Of a DNA stretch of 64,000 nt, positions 34,530-45,889 are shown piece by piece (position 1 is the stretch's first letter; each line of letters starts with the position of its first letter). The notes below the pieces were generated by a model. That model had not been told where the DNA came from. It saw only the letters and a list, made by a program, of their open reading frames with translations, and did no database searches. The DNA is from Sarocladium kiliense (Eukaryota > Ascomycota > Sordariomycetes > Hypocreales > Sarocladiaceae). A program made the translations under genes and the position numbers. The stretch spans positions 6,014,001-6,078,000 of the forward strand of contig JAUZTG010000029.1 of the NCBI GenBank assembly GCA_030734395.1. Reading direction: 5' to 3'.

Positions 34530-34942
34530 ATGCATTTCACTTCGATTATTTCCATTCTCGCCGTGCTCGCCACTCGCGTCACCGCCAGCCCTATGCCCGA
34601 GGCCGACAATGATGCGCTGGAAGAGCGCCAGGGCACAGCCAGCGGCTGCGCATACTAGTAAGCTCTCAACCTTAAGCTGTGCCTGGACTCATTAAGCTAA
34701 TGTCTGCCGCTAATAGCGCATCTCCTCGTTGTTGCGTTCCCACTGTCTGCCGATGCAGAGACGGTAAGACCCCGAGATGTGTCGTGGCAAAAGTCATCGT
34801 GGGTACCACGGATACTAATCCGTGTCTAGGCGCAATCTACCAAATCAATCGGGATGCGCAGAACAGCGGAGGCCATGGCTGCGATCCCCCATGGGGCTAC
34901 ATCAGCAGCGCCCCTTCTACCTTCCCCGGTCATTGCTGCTGA
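34530..34942 (+). CDS. Small secreted cysteine-rich protein (95 aa precursor)
   Basis: Exons are 34530-34657, 34717-34763 and 34830-34942. Intron 1 is 59 bp (GTAAGC...AATAG) and intron 2 is 66 bp (GTAAGA, ACTAAT branch, TCTAG). The ATG is in the strong context CGACAACATGCA. MHFTSIISILAVLATRVTA is a signal peptide. PMPEADNDALEER then looks like a propeptide ending in a kexin-like site. The mature part has eight cysteines, arranged C-CC-C-C-C-CC, with the pairs PRCCVP and the terminal HCC. The spacing is not that of hydrophobins or CFEM proteins. The family is not recognised: it could be an effector-like or antimicrobial protein, but nothing in the sequence proves either. Intron 2 is a multiple of three without a stop, so retention would lengthen the protein by 22 residues. 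Confidence 0.65.
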
Positions 34943-35618
34943 TAGGAACCAAGCTGAGGGCCTCATGGGGCAGAAGGACTCCGGGTTTTGAACAGGGTAG
35001 AAGTGCAGTGAATTAAGCAGAAACTTAAAGGTCTTCTCATTGATCATCTGGTGGCAGTGACTCATTAATGACTAAGTCGACGAATGGACAGGATAGGACA
35101 TCGAAAGTTGCCCTTTACTTGATTGTAGCACGTCTACTTCATCCCTGGAAGTCGACGCTTAGCCACAAGTAAAGGCAACAGAAGCAGTTGTCAAAGACAA
35201 GGCGGCAAAGTAATTTGTTTTTCGGGGGATATTTAGGGAGTGAAGACTCACATGATGTTGCTCGGACAAGGGAAATGTCTGTTTGGAAGAAAGTGTTCAA
35301 CTTAATTGCAGAAAAATATGTACAGGCAGTAGTGTTATCGCAAGATCTTCGATTGACTGCTAAGCACGTGCTTTCTTCACCTCTTCTATCAGCTTCCATA
35401 AGGGGCACAGTTTCTCAACAATCCAGGCAACAAAGACAGAGAGGGCGAAGGAATACAGAGGATGGCGTTTGACATAGCCGAACATGGAGGAACAGCCGCT
35501 CTGTGAGCATCCGCGTATTGTGCTCATAAGTCACAGGCAGACATGGATGGTTATGAGACGTCGCCTTTCTGCTACCTAAGCCATAGCAACGCTCCAACGG
35601 CCGCGATACTAATTCAAC
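34943..35618. other. Intergenic between convergent genes
   Basis: A 676-bp stretch between the stops of the small secreted protein gene and the DUF4267 gene. It must contain two 3' untranslated regions; no gene or RNA was seen. Confidence 0.5.
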
Positions 35619-36014
35619 TCACAGATATTTCCCTGAAGTCATTCCCAAAAGTCCCCAGGCAGCCACAACGCCCTGATACCCCAGCCTCTCCCACTCCTTT
35701 CCCGCCCTCCCATCCTTCCTCAACACCATCCCATCAACCACCCCCATCCACCCAATACACGCCATCAGAACATCCATAGCCTGCACATGGCCCCCCAAAT
35801 ACATCCCCCAAAGCGCCATCCCAATCGTCGTGATCCGCGATCCCTCGAGTTTGATCACAGGCCACGCAGCCTTTGAGGTCGCGATGTGGTCCTTGAAGCC
35901 GAAGGTTCGGAGCGCGGCTTCGGAGCCGTGTGTGAGAGACATTGCGCCGCCGACGGTCCAGATTGTGGCGAGGAGCAGAGGGGGGATGTGTCGGGGTTGG
36001 AAGTGCTCGAACAT
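35619..36014 (-). CDS. DUF4267-like small membrane protein (131 aa)
   Basis: Single exon starting MFEHFQPRHIPPLLLATIWT. Four hydrophobic segments can be read: PPLLLATIWTVGGAM, ITTIGMALWGMYLGG, AMDVLMACIGWMGVVDGM and YQGVVAAWGLLGM. An amphipathic LRTFGFKDHIATSKAAWPVI lies between the first two. This pattern, with Gly-rich helices and a central PVIKLEGSR loop, fits the DUF4267 family of small fungal membrane proteins, whose function is unknown. No catalytic residues can be pointed to. It lies at the edge of the block of secreted-protein genes and may belong to the same accessory region. Confidence 0.65.
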   Translation of the reverse strand: MFEHFQPRHIPPLLLATIWTVGGAMSLTHGSEAALRTFGFKDHIATSKAAWPVIKLEGSRITTIGMALWGMYLGGHVQAMDVLMACIGWMGVVDGMVLRKDGRAGKEWERLGYQGVVAAWGLLGMTSGKYL

Positions 36015-36776
36015 GGTGATGGTGTCGTACTACACTGTTTGAGGAGAGTGTGTTCCTCTATTCTGAGATTGGGCGACTACAGGGAGAAATAGACAGAAAG
36101 TGGATAAAGGTGGAAAGGGACGAATAGAGATGCTCTTCGACTTATATCCTAGGACCAGACAACTTGGCTCAATGTAGTGCTTACGGATTTGCCCACCCGG
36201 GTTTAGATACTTCGCCTCCCGTGGCCCAGGTAAAGCGCCGGCAGTTCTCTCAACACTGTAGGATCGGCCCCCATGAAACCTTGGTCTCCCTCTAAACGGA
36301 GTGGGTGCCGCCAATCATGTCCATGCATGCTTCGCTCACATCGTAGCACCTCCCAATGCATTATGACTAGAGTCTTCATATTCTGGCTCTAAGCCAATAT
36401 GAGCTGATGCTCAAGTACACATTATACTAAATACAACCACCTCCTGGTAAAGATTTGGTGTGATAGCCTAGAACGCCCTACTTGAGGCAGTTTGAGATCG
36501 CCCAAGATCCATCCCGGTAAGACAACGCCACGCCAAATGATTGTGCCAAAGATAACCATGCCCAAAAATGAAGGAGTCTCAAAGCTTGAAAGAAGAGTGA
36601 AGTCCACCGCTGAATGCAACCAAGAAAGCAAAAGGGTATATAAAGAAGCGCAGAATTGAACGAACAAAGTGGTTGGCGGATACTTCGATGTAGAATGAGT
36701 GCCAGGCCACGCCCCCAGCCTATAGTTGGCGTCGACATCGGATGGTGCACAGATTGGTGACTTAGTGCCTGGCAGA
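36015..36776. other. Intergenic, 0.8 kb
   Basis: Holds the promoter of the DUF4267-like gene and the 3' end of the LIM-protein gene, both on the minus strand. Small frames at 36422-36780 lack any support. Confidence 0.5.
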
Positions 36777-38933
36777 TCACATCATGCCCAACCGCGTCAT
36801 GCGCTTGTTGAGCTTTGGTCCGCCAGGACCCATTCCGGGCCGCGGCGGGAATGGGCCTCGCGTTGGGGGAGGTCCGCCCCTACCGCCGCCTCTGCCGCGT
36901 GGTCCGGGATGACTCGGGAGGCCGATTGGACCGCGAGGCGGTGCTGGGCGGCCTTGTTGATACGGTGCCGGCTCAGGTGCAGCCGGCGGTGGTGGCTGCT
37001 GAGCCTGCCATGTGTTATGAACTCGGCGAAGGGCGCATTTCTCGCAATAAGAGACTCCATCAACCTCGTAGTAGCCGTCGGAAAGTGACTGTCCGCAGTC
37101 CAGGCATCGGAAGCAGCCAACATGGTACTTCAAGGAAGTCTCGTCCTCCAGGTACTGTCCCTCGATACCGCGGGAGCATGCGCCGCAAAGACTGCCGTTC
37201 AATTTGTGATAGTGCAAAGAGCAATACGGCTTGTCGTTGAGGACGTAGAACTCGGCAGAGCTAAAAGGCTCCGTGCAAGTAGTACAAACGAAACACGCCT
37301 TGTGGTACTTTCCAGTCAGTCTACCATCCGCGGAAGAGATGCTTTTTCCCTTAATAGGTAAACGGCACGCCTTGCAGTCCCCACGGCTAGGTTGTGCGGA
37401 GCCCTTGCGCTGAGGAGGTGCGACTCGAGGAGACGGTGGTGATGCACCCATCCATGCTGGCGCAGTATCGTTCCTCTGTAGACGGCGCCCGAAGTAATCC
37501 GGGTCCTTTTGCGGCGAGGAGCTGTAGCCTTGGCCGGTCATCCCACGATCGTTCGCTCTTGGTGAAATATCCCTTCCCTGAGACCTGCTCACAGGCTGGT
37601 CGTTCTGAGGCGACATAGCAAACGGCGAGTCCACCAAAGGCGAGGGGGTTCGGAGCGGAATCTGTTGAGGATAGAGCGGATCGATCTGGAGATCCTTTGG
37701 CCGGATGTTCTCGACTTGTCTCGGGACATCATCGCCGGCCCGCAATCCAGGCTGAGGTCGGCTCTGGGACCTAGCCGGGCTAGTTTGGGAGCTCGTATGG
37801 CTCATCTGGCTGCTAAATGTCGAATAGCCAGACGAGGCAGAGTCAGAGGGAGTATGATATGGGTTGCCGATTCCGAATTCGGCGGCAAGATCTACCGAGT
37901 TCTTGCCGGGCGGGCGGATCAAACTCTTCCGAGGCGGAGGCGCCCTTGTGGTGTCGGGTCCCATGGAAGGCTTCCGGGAGTGTGCATTGCTGCGGTCGGG
38001 ACGGGTGCCCGGTGCAGATGGTGTTCGAAGCGGTGTCTCGCTAGGGAACGATGGCCTTGGGAACGTCTCGGATCGGTTCAATGAACCAAGGGGCTGTGAG
38101 GTGTAATCATCATCAGCTCGATCTGGTGCCCCAAACCCTCCGTACCCATTCTTCCGCCTCGGAGGTACAATGTTCGGTCCGCTTCCTGACGCAGACGAGC
38201 TGTGAGAAGTAGATGGTCGTCGATACGTTTCTTCACGGCCGGTGTCAAGGTGGTCACGTGAGTTCTGGCGCACAGGTGGTTCTCGTGATGCTGTCGATGG
38301 TCGTCTGTTTGTGTCGAAAGGTCCAGGCGCGATAGAGTCCATACGTTGAAGGAATCCTCCGTTCGAGTTAGGGCTCTGCCCATATTTTGCGTCTAGGCTA
38401 GCACTCGGTAAGGGTTGGTCTCCAAACCCGCCATATCCCCCAGGCCGCCGACCTGCAGACGGTAAGGAGCCCTTCCCAGCAGTACTTGGTCTTGAAACGT
38501 CCTCAGTACGGTTGTATTGAAAGCGAGCGCCAGGTGTGTTCGGTGAAATGTTACTCGAGCCCCCATGTTGGCTGACTGGTGTCAACTGTCCTTGTCGCAT
38601 ATAAGATTGATCTGAGCTTGTCAGCAGTGTACGACAAGGAAGTAAATAGTCGCAGGACTCACTGGCTGCTCCGACATCGACTGGAGGCGGCATCCGAGCG
38701 AACTTGTCGGGGATTGCGGGGACAGCGAAGCGTCCATCGTCGTATGCATCTGGTGGAGGGGATGCTACTTGAAGTCAGCGGTGCGGCCATCAGTTGTGGA
38801 TGTTCCTAGAGTCCTCACGTTCAGCCCCTGGCCCAGAGCAAAGGTGCTCTCCCATCATGGAGATCTGAACCTCGCCACCGCATGATGAACATTTGATTGT
38901 CGGCAAGAAGCTCGACTCGCGTGGCATGGCCAT
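36777..38933 (-). CDS. Paxillin-like LIM domain protein (683 aa)
   Basis: Three exons: 38933-38819, 38764-38663 and 38611-36777. The introns are 54 and 51 bp (donors GTGAGG and GTGAGT, GCTGAC-type branch sites), all in phase 1. The N-terminus MAMPRESSFLPTIKCSSCGG carries two CxxC-type cysteines plus HLC, a possible small zinc knuckle. The centre (about 80-480) is disordered, rich in Ser, Pro and Arg. Two tandem LIM domains follow at about 482-543 (CKACRLPIKGKSIS, HKACFVCTTC, CSLHYH) and 546-599 (CGACSRGIEG, HVGCFRCLDC, CEKCA), with the full set of zinc ligands. The tail is Pro/Gly/Arg-rich. In fungi such proteins (the Pxl1/paxillin type) act at polarity sites and the cytokinetic ring. That role is inferred from architecture. 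Confidence 0.85.
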
Positions 38934-41900
38934 CTTCAATGTGTACTATTCACCACCTCCCCCAAATTCTTGTTTCTTGAGTCGTGTCAAGTCGAACTTT
39001 TGGTTTTGATGCTCGTACGAGCACGTGCTTCCATTCAGCACTCCTGAAAAAGTGTCTCGAGGCTGTCCTGGATGTGATGTGCAAGGTCGAAGAAGATCAA
39101 ACCGGCCCACGATCTAGAGACGCAAGGTTTGAGTTTGGATTGCAGTTTCTCCTGGGATGGCTCAGACTGGAGGAATGCGGGAGTGCGGCAAAGCGAAGTA
39201 CCGGGGCGTCAGGGCAGAAGAAACGAAACCAGCCGGTAAAGTCGTTGTCGATGTAGAGGTGTCACGAAGTGGACTGCAGACCAACCCACAGCATAAGCAT
39301 AAGCTAAGAGACCCTTCGTCTATCGAGCAGGACGTCACAAGATGCAGCAGGTGACGGTGAGAATGTTTCGAGAGCAGCAATAAGCACGCACCACGGGCGG
39401 CAGGTGAAGCAGAAACTGCAGCAAGCGGAGAACAGAGGATGGGACGAAGGCGGAATCGGAAACACGATGCGTCAGGGGAGGAGGTTTGAGGATGACGGGC
39501 AGCACGAATCCCGTTGGACAAGGCAGAAGGACGGTGTAGGTGAGCTTCGGTCGCCACAGGTGTTGCGCAGAGCGCCTCTCCCATGACGGGGAGGCCATGT
39601 CTTTTGGGCTGCTGGGGGTGTGAGAGGACCTGGCGCTAGACATGCTTCAGGGCTAGCGCGCAGGATGTTCAGGGGCAGCTACCCCTGGCCCGGGCCCTGG
39701 TGGGCCCACTGGTCCATCCACCGCCAAATGCCAGTGGTCCGTGGATCCATCGCCCCTGCAAGCTTCGGCCTTCATTCTCGCCTGCTACAGGCCCGTCTCT
39801 TCTTCACCAAATCTCGCCGAACACCTGCAGGTATTCTCCCCTGATGATCCCTGGTGACAGCGAGCCTCAGTAATTAGGTATGCACGCCCAGCACGGGAAC
39901 AACAATAACAATCGACAGTAAATGCCAATTGCCGATCTTCGATGCCCTGCTCGCCGAGACGCCTTCATCAGCAACCGGTCTGTCCACTGCTGATCGACAA
40001 TTCGCCCTCGCAAGGGGCCTTTCAGGACACTGCGGGCTATCCATCTAGGCTTGCACTACAAATGCAATAACCAAAGATCTGGTTCTTTGCGGGGAAGAAC
40101 CAAGTCGAGACATTGCATGCTCTTCAAGTCTGGCCTCTCTCTCCCTTGACTTCACTTTCCCTTTCCTTGGTACCACCAGAAGCGGTCGACCCTCTCTACT
40201 TTCACGTAATGATGCCGTGCTAATAATACAGTCCAAGACCACATTCGGTGGGTGGATGGATTGTCATTCAACCATACGACAAAGTTCCGTGCTCCGAGAT
40301 TAACAACCATACCGGCGTTGCATTGTAATATTCCCGACAAGCTCTCCTAGCCTCACGATTACCACTGCTGGCGACCTGCAGCAAAGCAGGCGGGGCTGTC
40401 GAGATGCTCTGAACAGGGTCTCTTATTAGATCCTCCCAACGTCCTGCGAACCATGGTGGCTGCTCGAAGAGACCTGTCATCGTTCGTCTCGCGTGACTGT
40501 TGCTGATTTCGCCAACCGCCGACGCCTCCGCCCACTCAGAGTGCTCACCTTCCACCTCTGCACGGCAATCTGACAGACGCCTCATTGCCTCAAGGGAGGG
40601 TGGTGGCACTGAGCCATGCCATGCAATGCAATTGGCGGGATCGAAAGACGCCCCTTAGACGCTAAGGCTTGTGGTTCTTCCCAAAACGATCACTTCAGCT
40701 CCCTGCATGGCGGTTTTAGTCGACTTACTGGGCCAACGGAAGACGATAAAGGGAATCGACGATCCTCGATTGAGTCAAATACAGGAGGCTGCATATACGC
40801 TTTCGCGTACTCCAGCAGACAACAATCTTAGGAGGATACATTGGAATACCTCTTCAAGTCAATCATCGTGACCTGCCCATTCCCTACAGCAAGAAGCTGA
40901 CAACGACGAACCTCAGAGAGTAGCTGTCAGATCCGTATGTATGTCATCTTCGGCCAGAATGAGCGGTGGGCCTTTGCTTATTTGCTTTGCATGACTCTAG
41001 AACATTAGATTTTCGATGACTCTGTACGGAGTACCCTCGAGTACATTTCGACTTGTCGGCCGCCGCCAGAAGTTGATACCGACTCTAGATGCGTCGCGCT
41101 GTCAATGGTGCCTAAGTTTAAGCAGAGGGGCCGCATACTACCCAACATGCTCCCATTATTAGCCTCTCAGATACGAGGTCTCACGAGGGCCAAGCATGGG
41201 CCGGCGTGGGAAGCTGCGGGAAGTTAGACCAAAGCAGCAGGTCATCACTGTGCCTCGTGGCGATCGCATCGCTCGTGGCATTGGCGTCCATCGTCTCAGG
41301 GATACGTTCAGTGTTGGTTATTAGCGGCATGGCCGGATTGCTTGTGCCCGGATTCGGCCGCTCTTAGTAGGAGGGCTAGCCTCGTCCGTGGCCTCATCTC
41401 CCGCCAGCGTCATTTCATTTACCACACGGTGACTCTCTGCTACGGCAGATGGGCTGCCAATGGCGGCGTCCTATACGAGGCTACCGACGCCACACATTTC
41501 GCTTTTGTTGTGATGACGGCAGCTTGAAGTCTTATCGCCCTAAGTCTCTGGTTCCAGGGCCTGGTCTCACGCTTCGCACATGTGTGGCGTTTGCGCCAGC
41601 CGCAAGCTGGCGGCCTGAAATAAGATCGAGAACCCTCCCAGATGGATGGTCATGAGATACAGCTCAGAGCTCGACCAAGAAGCACGAGCCTCAAGCTACT
41701 GGTCGATCGGTCACAAGAACGCTCTTCCTCGGGCATGGGAGAGAAGCTTAATCAATGTTCTGATGAAGGCCCTTGAGCTGGCACCGATGCTCCCCACAAG
41801 GTAATTTCGGCGGTGTGCTAAACATGGTTGGAACACGAAGATCAGGGGTCTCGTCCTTCGGAGGGATTCCCTTGTCGACTTGGCAACGGCATCGGTGCTG

Positions 41901-43328
41901 GTGAACTATTGTCCGACGACGTTCTCAGCATTGTTTTGTTGACCGTTTTGTAATGGCAAGTTCGAGAAATATAGTATGTGCATTGATTGGCGTCCAGATG
42001 ATGAGAAAAAGTCTTGGGATGATCAAGGACGAGTGCATAAGGCCCCTCGGCAATGCAGCACAGTCCGCACGACAAACGACAAATGAATGATTAGAACTAC
42101 TACCAAGCACCAACATTCAGCCACCGCAGTGGTTGTCTCAATCATTCATTCCTTGAACAGAAACTTGAAGCCCTCACGCAAAAACCATGTAGGGTAGGGT
42201 CCGTGCTTCGAGACCGACTTGAACCAAGCGATGCGAATGCCATGTCTTAATCGTACGTAATTGGATGGATCCACGGGACCAGTTCATTTGAGTTCACCCA
42301 CCCACTGCTAGGCCCTGTCTGATATCCTGCGCATTCATCCGGTTCTCCAGTGGGAATTGCTGTCATTTTGCGCTCAAGTTTCGACTACTGCCACTGGCGG
42401 GGTTAGCTGCCAAACGGTCTCAGTTCCCCTCCCCCTCGTGCCCCTCCTCCGCCTCCATAATAACCAAGCACGCGTTCTGATTAGGGCCACGTCAAAGAGG
42501 GCCCTCCCATGGGGAGAGGACCGGACGATAGGAAACGCACGAACTGCAGTAGCACATCTGCAGGCTACAAGGGTCCTTATGAGGTGCGAGCACCGCATTC
42601 GCCCGGGGAGGTCGCCGAGACCTATAGGCCATGAGCCGGAAGGGCACTGGGCTTTGCGGCTGGCAAAGATGCAGTATGGAGCAGTTTTAGATAGACACGA
42701 GTGGAAGACGGAAAAAGACTCATGTCGTGTGCTCTCGGCATCAGCGTCTCAGCCAAGATAACCTGCCGTATCTTGGGGCTCGGGTACCAACATCTATGGA
42801 TGGTAGCAAATAGTGACGCGATATCTGGTTAGGCGACACTGCAGCAGGACCGCATTGCAGCATACACGATAGCTACGCTATGGAATCTCTGCACCCAATC
42901 GGCCTCAGAGATACGCAGCAGAGGTCTCACAACACGATAAATCGCCAGTCCGGTCTATCCGAGGTAGCCCACGATGTTCGCGGACAAGCCCAGTAGTGTC
43001 AACGCTGGAGATTATCGTCGTCTCCACCTCGCCTACACCGCCCCTCCGTGCCCCTCGTCGCCTGTGTATTTGAGCGCCAAACCCCTCGTCCGACATTCCC
43101 TCTTCCCTCCCTTCTTCACCCAACACAACACTCAATCCATCACTCATCTACAACCAAAACCTTATTCTTCCGTAAGGAATCCAACCACATCATCAACGTG
43201 TATTGTCTCGTTGAAGAATCTCGTTAAACAACCGCCAACTACCCCCACCAAACAACACCGAACCAAGCGATCGAGACACTTGCTCTCGATCACACCGTCG
43301 TCAAGACGTTTTCCAACTTCCTTAACTC
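38934..43328. other. Gene-free stretch, 4.4 kb, between the LIM gene and INO1
   Basis: No frame here has both a start and recognisable protein character. The best is a minus-strand frame at 40268-40585 (about 105 codons from an internal ATG, containing WFAGRWEDLIRDPVQ), which has no flanking exon or motif. The last few hundred bases before 43329 are pyrimidine/CA-rich and are the likely INO1 promoter and leader. No transposon ends, long repeats or RNA genes were recognised. Confidence 0.45.
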
Positions 43329-43388
43329 GTGAGTTCACTCGAAGATGTCACGAAATGACCAGAGGAAAGACAGCTGACTCTGTTGTAG
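43329..43388 (+). other. Probable intron in the INO1 5' untranslated region
   Basis: A 60-bp segment with an ideal donor GTGAGT, branch site GCTGAC 15 bases from the end, and acceptor TTGTAG, lying 151 bp upstream of the INO1 start. Everything fits the intron signature of the neighbouring genes, and no coding frame runs through it. Confidence 0.55.
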
Positions 43389-43539
43389 TATCCATAACCC
43401 GTTCGCAGGAGCCCGTTGCTCTGCCGCTGCCGGAGGAGCATCGGACTCTGTCGATACTGAATAAAGGTCGACCGTCTATAACAAATCGATCTTCCCTCAG
43501 TAACCGCTTTTTCGCGCTACAATCTCAATAACTGCCAAC

Positions 43540-45229
43540 ATGGCTCCTCACGCGGAAGAGATCAACGGCTCCTCGAACGGGGCGGGCCACTCCAACGGTA
43601 CTGCTGCTGCTACCGTGGCCCAGGATATGTTCACTGTCAACTCTCCCAACGTCACCTACACCGACAATGAGATCAGGTCCAAGTACACCTACCGTACCAC
43701 CAAGGTTGAGGTCGACGCTGGCGGCAAGTATGTCGCTACTCCCAGCGAGACCCTCTACGACTTCAAGGTCGACCGCAAGGTCCCCAAGGTCGGTATGATG
43801 CTGGTCGGCTGGGGTGGTAACAATGGTACCACTGTCACCGCTGGTATCATTGCCAACCGCAACAAGCTGTCCTGGGAGACCAAGGAGAAAATCCAGGAGG
43901 CCAACTACTACGGTTCTGTCGTCATGGGCTCGACCATGAAGCTGGGTACTGATGCCAAGACCCACCAGGAGGTCAACATCCCCTTCCACAACGTCCTGCC
44001 CATGGTCCACCCCAATGACCTCGTCATTGGTGGTTGGGACATCAGCAAGCTGAACCTGGCTGAGGCCATGGACCGTGCCCAGGTCCTTGAGCCTACCCTC
44101 AAGGCCCAGGTCAAGAAGCAGATGGCTCAGATGGTCCCCCTGCCTTCCATTTACTACCCTGACTTCATTGCTGCCAACCAGGAGGACCGTGCCGACAACC
44201 TTGTCGAGGGTACTAAGGCTTCCATGGCTCACGTTGAGCATCTCCGCAAGGATATCCGCAACTTCAAGGAGACCAATGGTCTTGACAAGGTCATTGTCAT
44301 GTGGACTGCCAACACTGAGCGTTACGCCGACATTATCGAGGGTGTCAACGACACTGCTGACAACCTTCTCAAGGCCATTGAGAACGGTCACGAGGAAGTC
44401 TCTCCCTCGACTGTCTTCGCTGTTGCCTGTATCCTTGAGAAGACCCCCTTCATCAACGGCTCTCCCCAGAACACCTTCGTCCCCGGTGCTGTGCAGCTTG
44501 CTGAGAAGCACGATGCCTACATTGGTGGCGATGACTTCAAGTCTGGCCAGACCAAGATGAAGTCGGCTCTTGTTGACTTCCTCATTAACGCTGGTATCAA
44601 GCTCACCTCCATTGCCAGCTACAACCACCTCGGCAACAACGACGGCAAGAACCTGAGCTCCCAGAAACAGTTCCGCTCCAAGGAGATATCCAAGTCCAAC
44701 GTTGTTGACGACATGGTTGAGGCCAACCACGTCCTGTACAAGAAGGGCGAGCACCCCGATCACTGCGTTGTCATCAAGTACATGCCTGCTGTCGCTGACA
44801 ACAAGCGTGCCCTCGATGAGTACTACGCCGAGATTTTCATGGGTGGACACCAGACCATCTCGTAAGTTGACCTACCCTTTCCTATGGCTCATGAGAAATG
44901 ATGTTAACTAGATACTTAGTCTCTTCAACATCTGCGAGGACTCTCTCCTTGCTTCGCCTCTGATCATTGACCTTGTTGTCATTGCTGAGATGATGACCCG
45001 CATCCAGTGGAAGGCCGCTTCTTCCGACGGTACCACCACCGCCGAGTACAAGAACTTCCACAGCGTGCTTAGCGTGCTCAGCTACATGCTCAAGGCTCCT
45101 CTGACCCCTCCCGGCACCCCCGTGGTCAACGCTCTTGCCAAGCAGCGCGCTGCCCTGACTAACATCTTCCGTGCCTGCGTTGGTCTCGAGCCCGAGTCTG
45201 ACATGACTCTTGAGCACAAGCTGTTCTAA
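43540..45229 (+). CDS. INO1: Inositol-3-phosphate synthase
   Basis: Exon 1 is 43540-44861 and exon 2 is 44920-45229, joined in phase 2 over a 58-bp intron (GTAAGT...CTTAG), giving 543 aa. The enzyme converts glucose 6-phosphate to 1D-myo-inositol 3-phosphate with bound NAD, the first step of inositol and phosphatidylinositol synthesis, in the cytosol. Visible landmarks are the NAD-binding loop GWGGNNGTT (residues 90-98), NYYGSVVMGSTMKLG, LVIGGWDIS, the catalytic-core segments IASYNHLGNNDGKNLS and GEHPDHCVVIKYMPAV, and the C-terminal NICEDSLLASPLIIDLVVIAEM. Length and order match the family. Codon usage is strongly biased to C/T-ending codons, as in highly expressed fungal genes. A 5' leader intron is likely at 43329-43388. 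Confidence 0.97.
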
Positions 45230-45889
45230 GCCGCTTGATGCGTGTCAAACCTCGTTTCGACTTGGTTGTGATCTTGCGAATTTGATTTGGAGTGCGATGG
45301 AATTCTGTCAGTCCTTACCGGTCTAAGCTTGAGGAGGAAATCATGCCCACAGGCAGTCAATCTATACTATTCTCTCCCGTCTATTCTTCACCTATGTGAC
45401 TCGTATAAGCCTACCCTCGGACGTCTGTCGGAGCCCATTAGTCGGGTTGGCGCTCGTGTGGTTGACAACAATTCTTATCGGTCGCGCAGGCCGTTCATGA
45501 GCCCACCTGCAATACTGAACGGCTGGCTTGACAAAATACAAAAGAGGCCAACAAGAGTTTCATTACCAATAGCGAAGGAGGATTCCTGACATTGTCATGT
45601 CCATAAGCCACTCGCAATGTCTGGTGTGCAGTGTGTTGGTTGTTAGTCAAATGCTCCGCTGTGGCGGTGGAGGCGCCTTTACACGAAAGTGATGCGGCGC
45701 GCTAAAGTGGCGGGTCGCGTCGCGTGTCCAGCTCCCCACCACCTCGACCCATCTCCCTCCCCAGGCTTCTCTACAACCCTCGACACAACACATCTTCAAT
45801 GCTGGTTCCCAATTATATTCATACGTTCAATTGCGACTGAGGACGGCATTGGTACGTACATATCACATCGAATCTCCCATTCAGCCGCA
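45230..45889. other. Intergenic between INO1 and MRC1
   Basis: A 660-bp stretch with the INO1 3' untranslated region and the MRC1 promoter. It contains one exact CACGAAA and several GCGTCGCG-like bases close to the MRC1 start. No other gene was seen. Confidence 0.55.
45682..45688 (+). promoter_or_regulatory. Candidate Swi4/6-type cell-cycle box upstream of MRC1
   Basis: One exact CACGAAA, the core of the yeast SCB element, about 200 bp before the MRC1 start and followed by GC-rich GTCGCGTCGCG. MRC1 is G1/S-regulated in yeasts. A 7-base match alone is weak evidence. Confidence 0.25.

Noticed and set aside
40268..40585. Minus-strand frame containing WFAGRWEDLIRDPVQ
   Set aside because: Looks slightly protein-like but lacks upstream exons, domains or a good start; mentioned only in the gap entry.
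43525..44850. 441-codon open frame antisense to INO1
   Set aside because: The C/T-ending codon bias of the highly expressed INO1 gene removes stops from one antisense frame. No independent evidence supports it.
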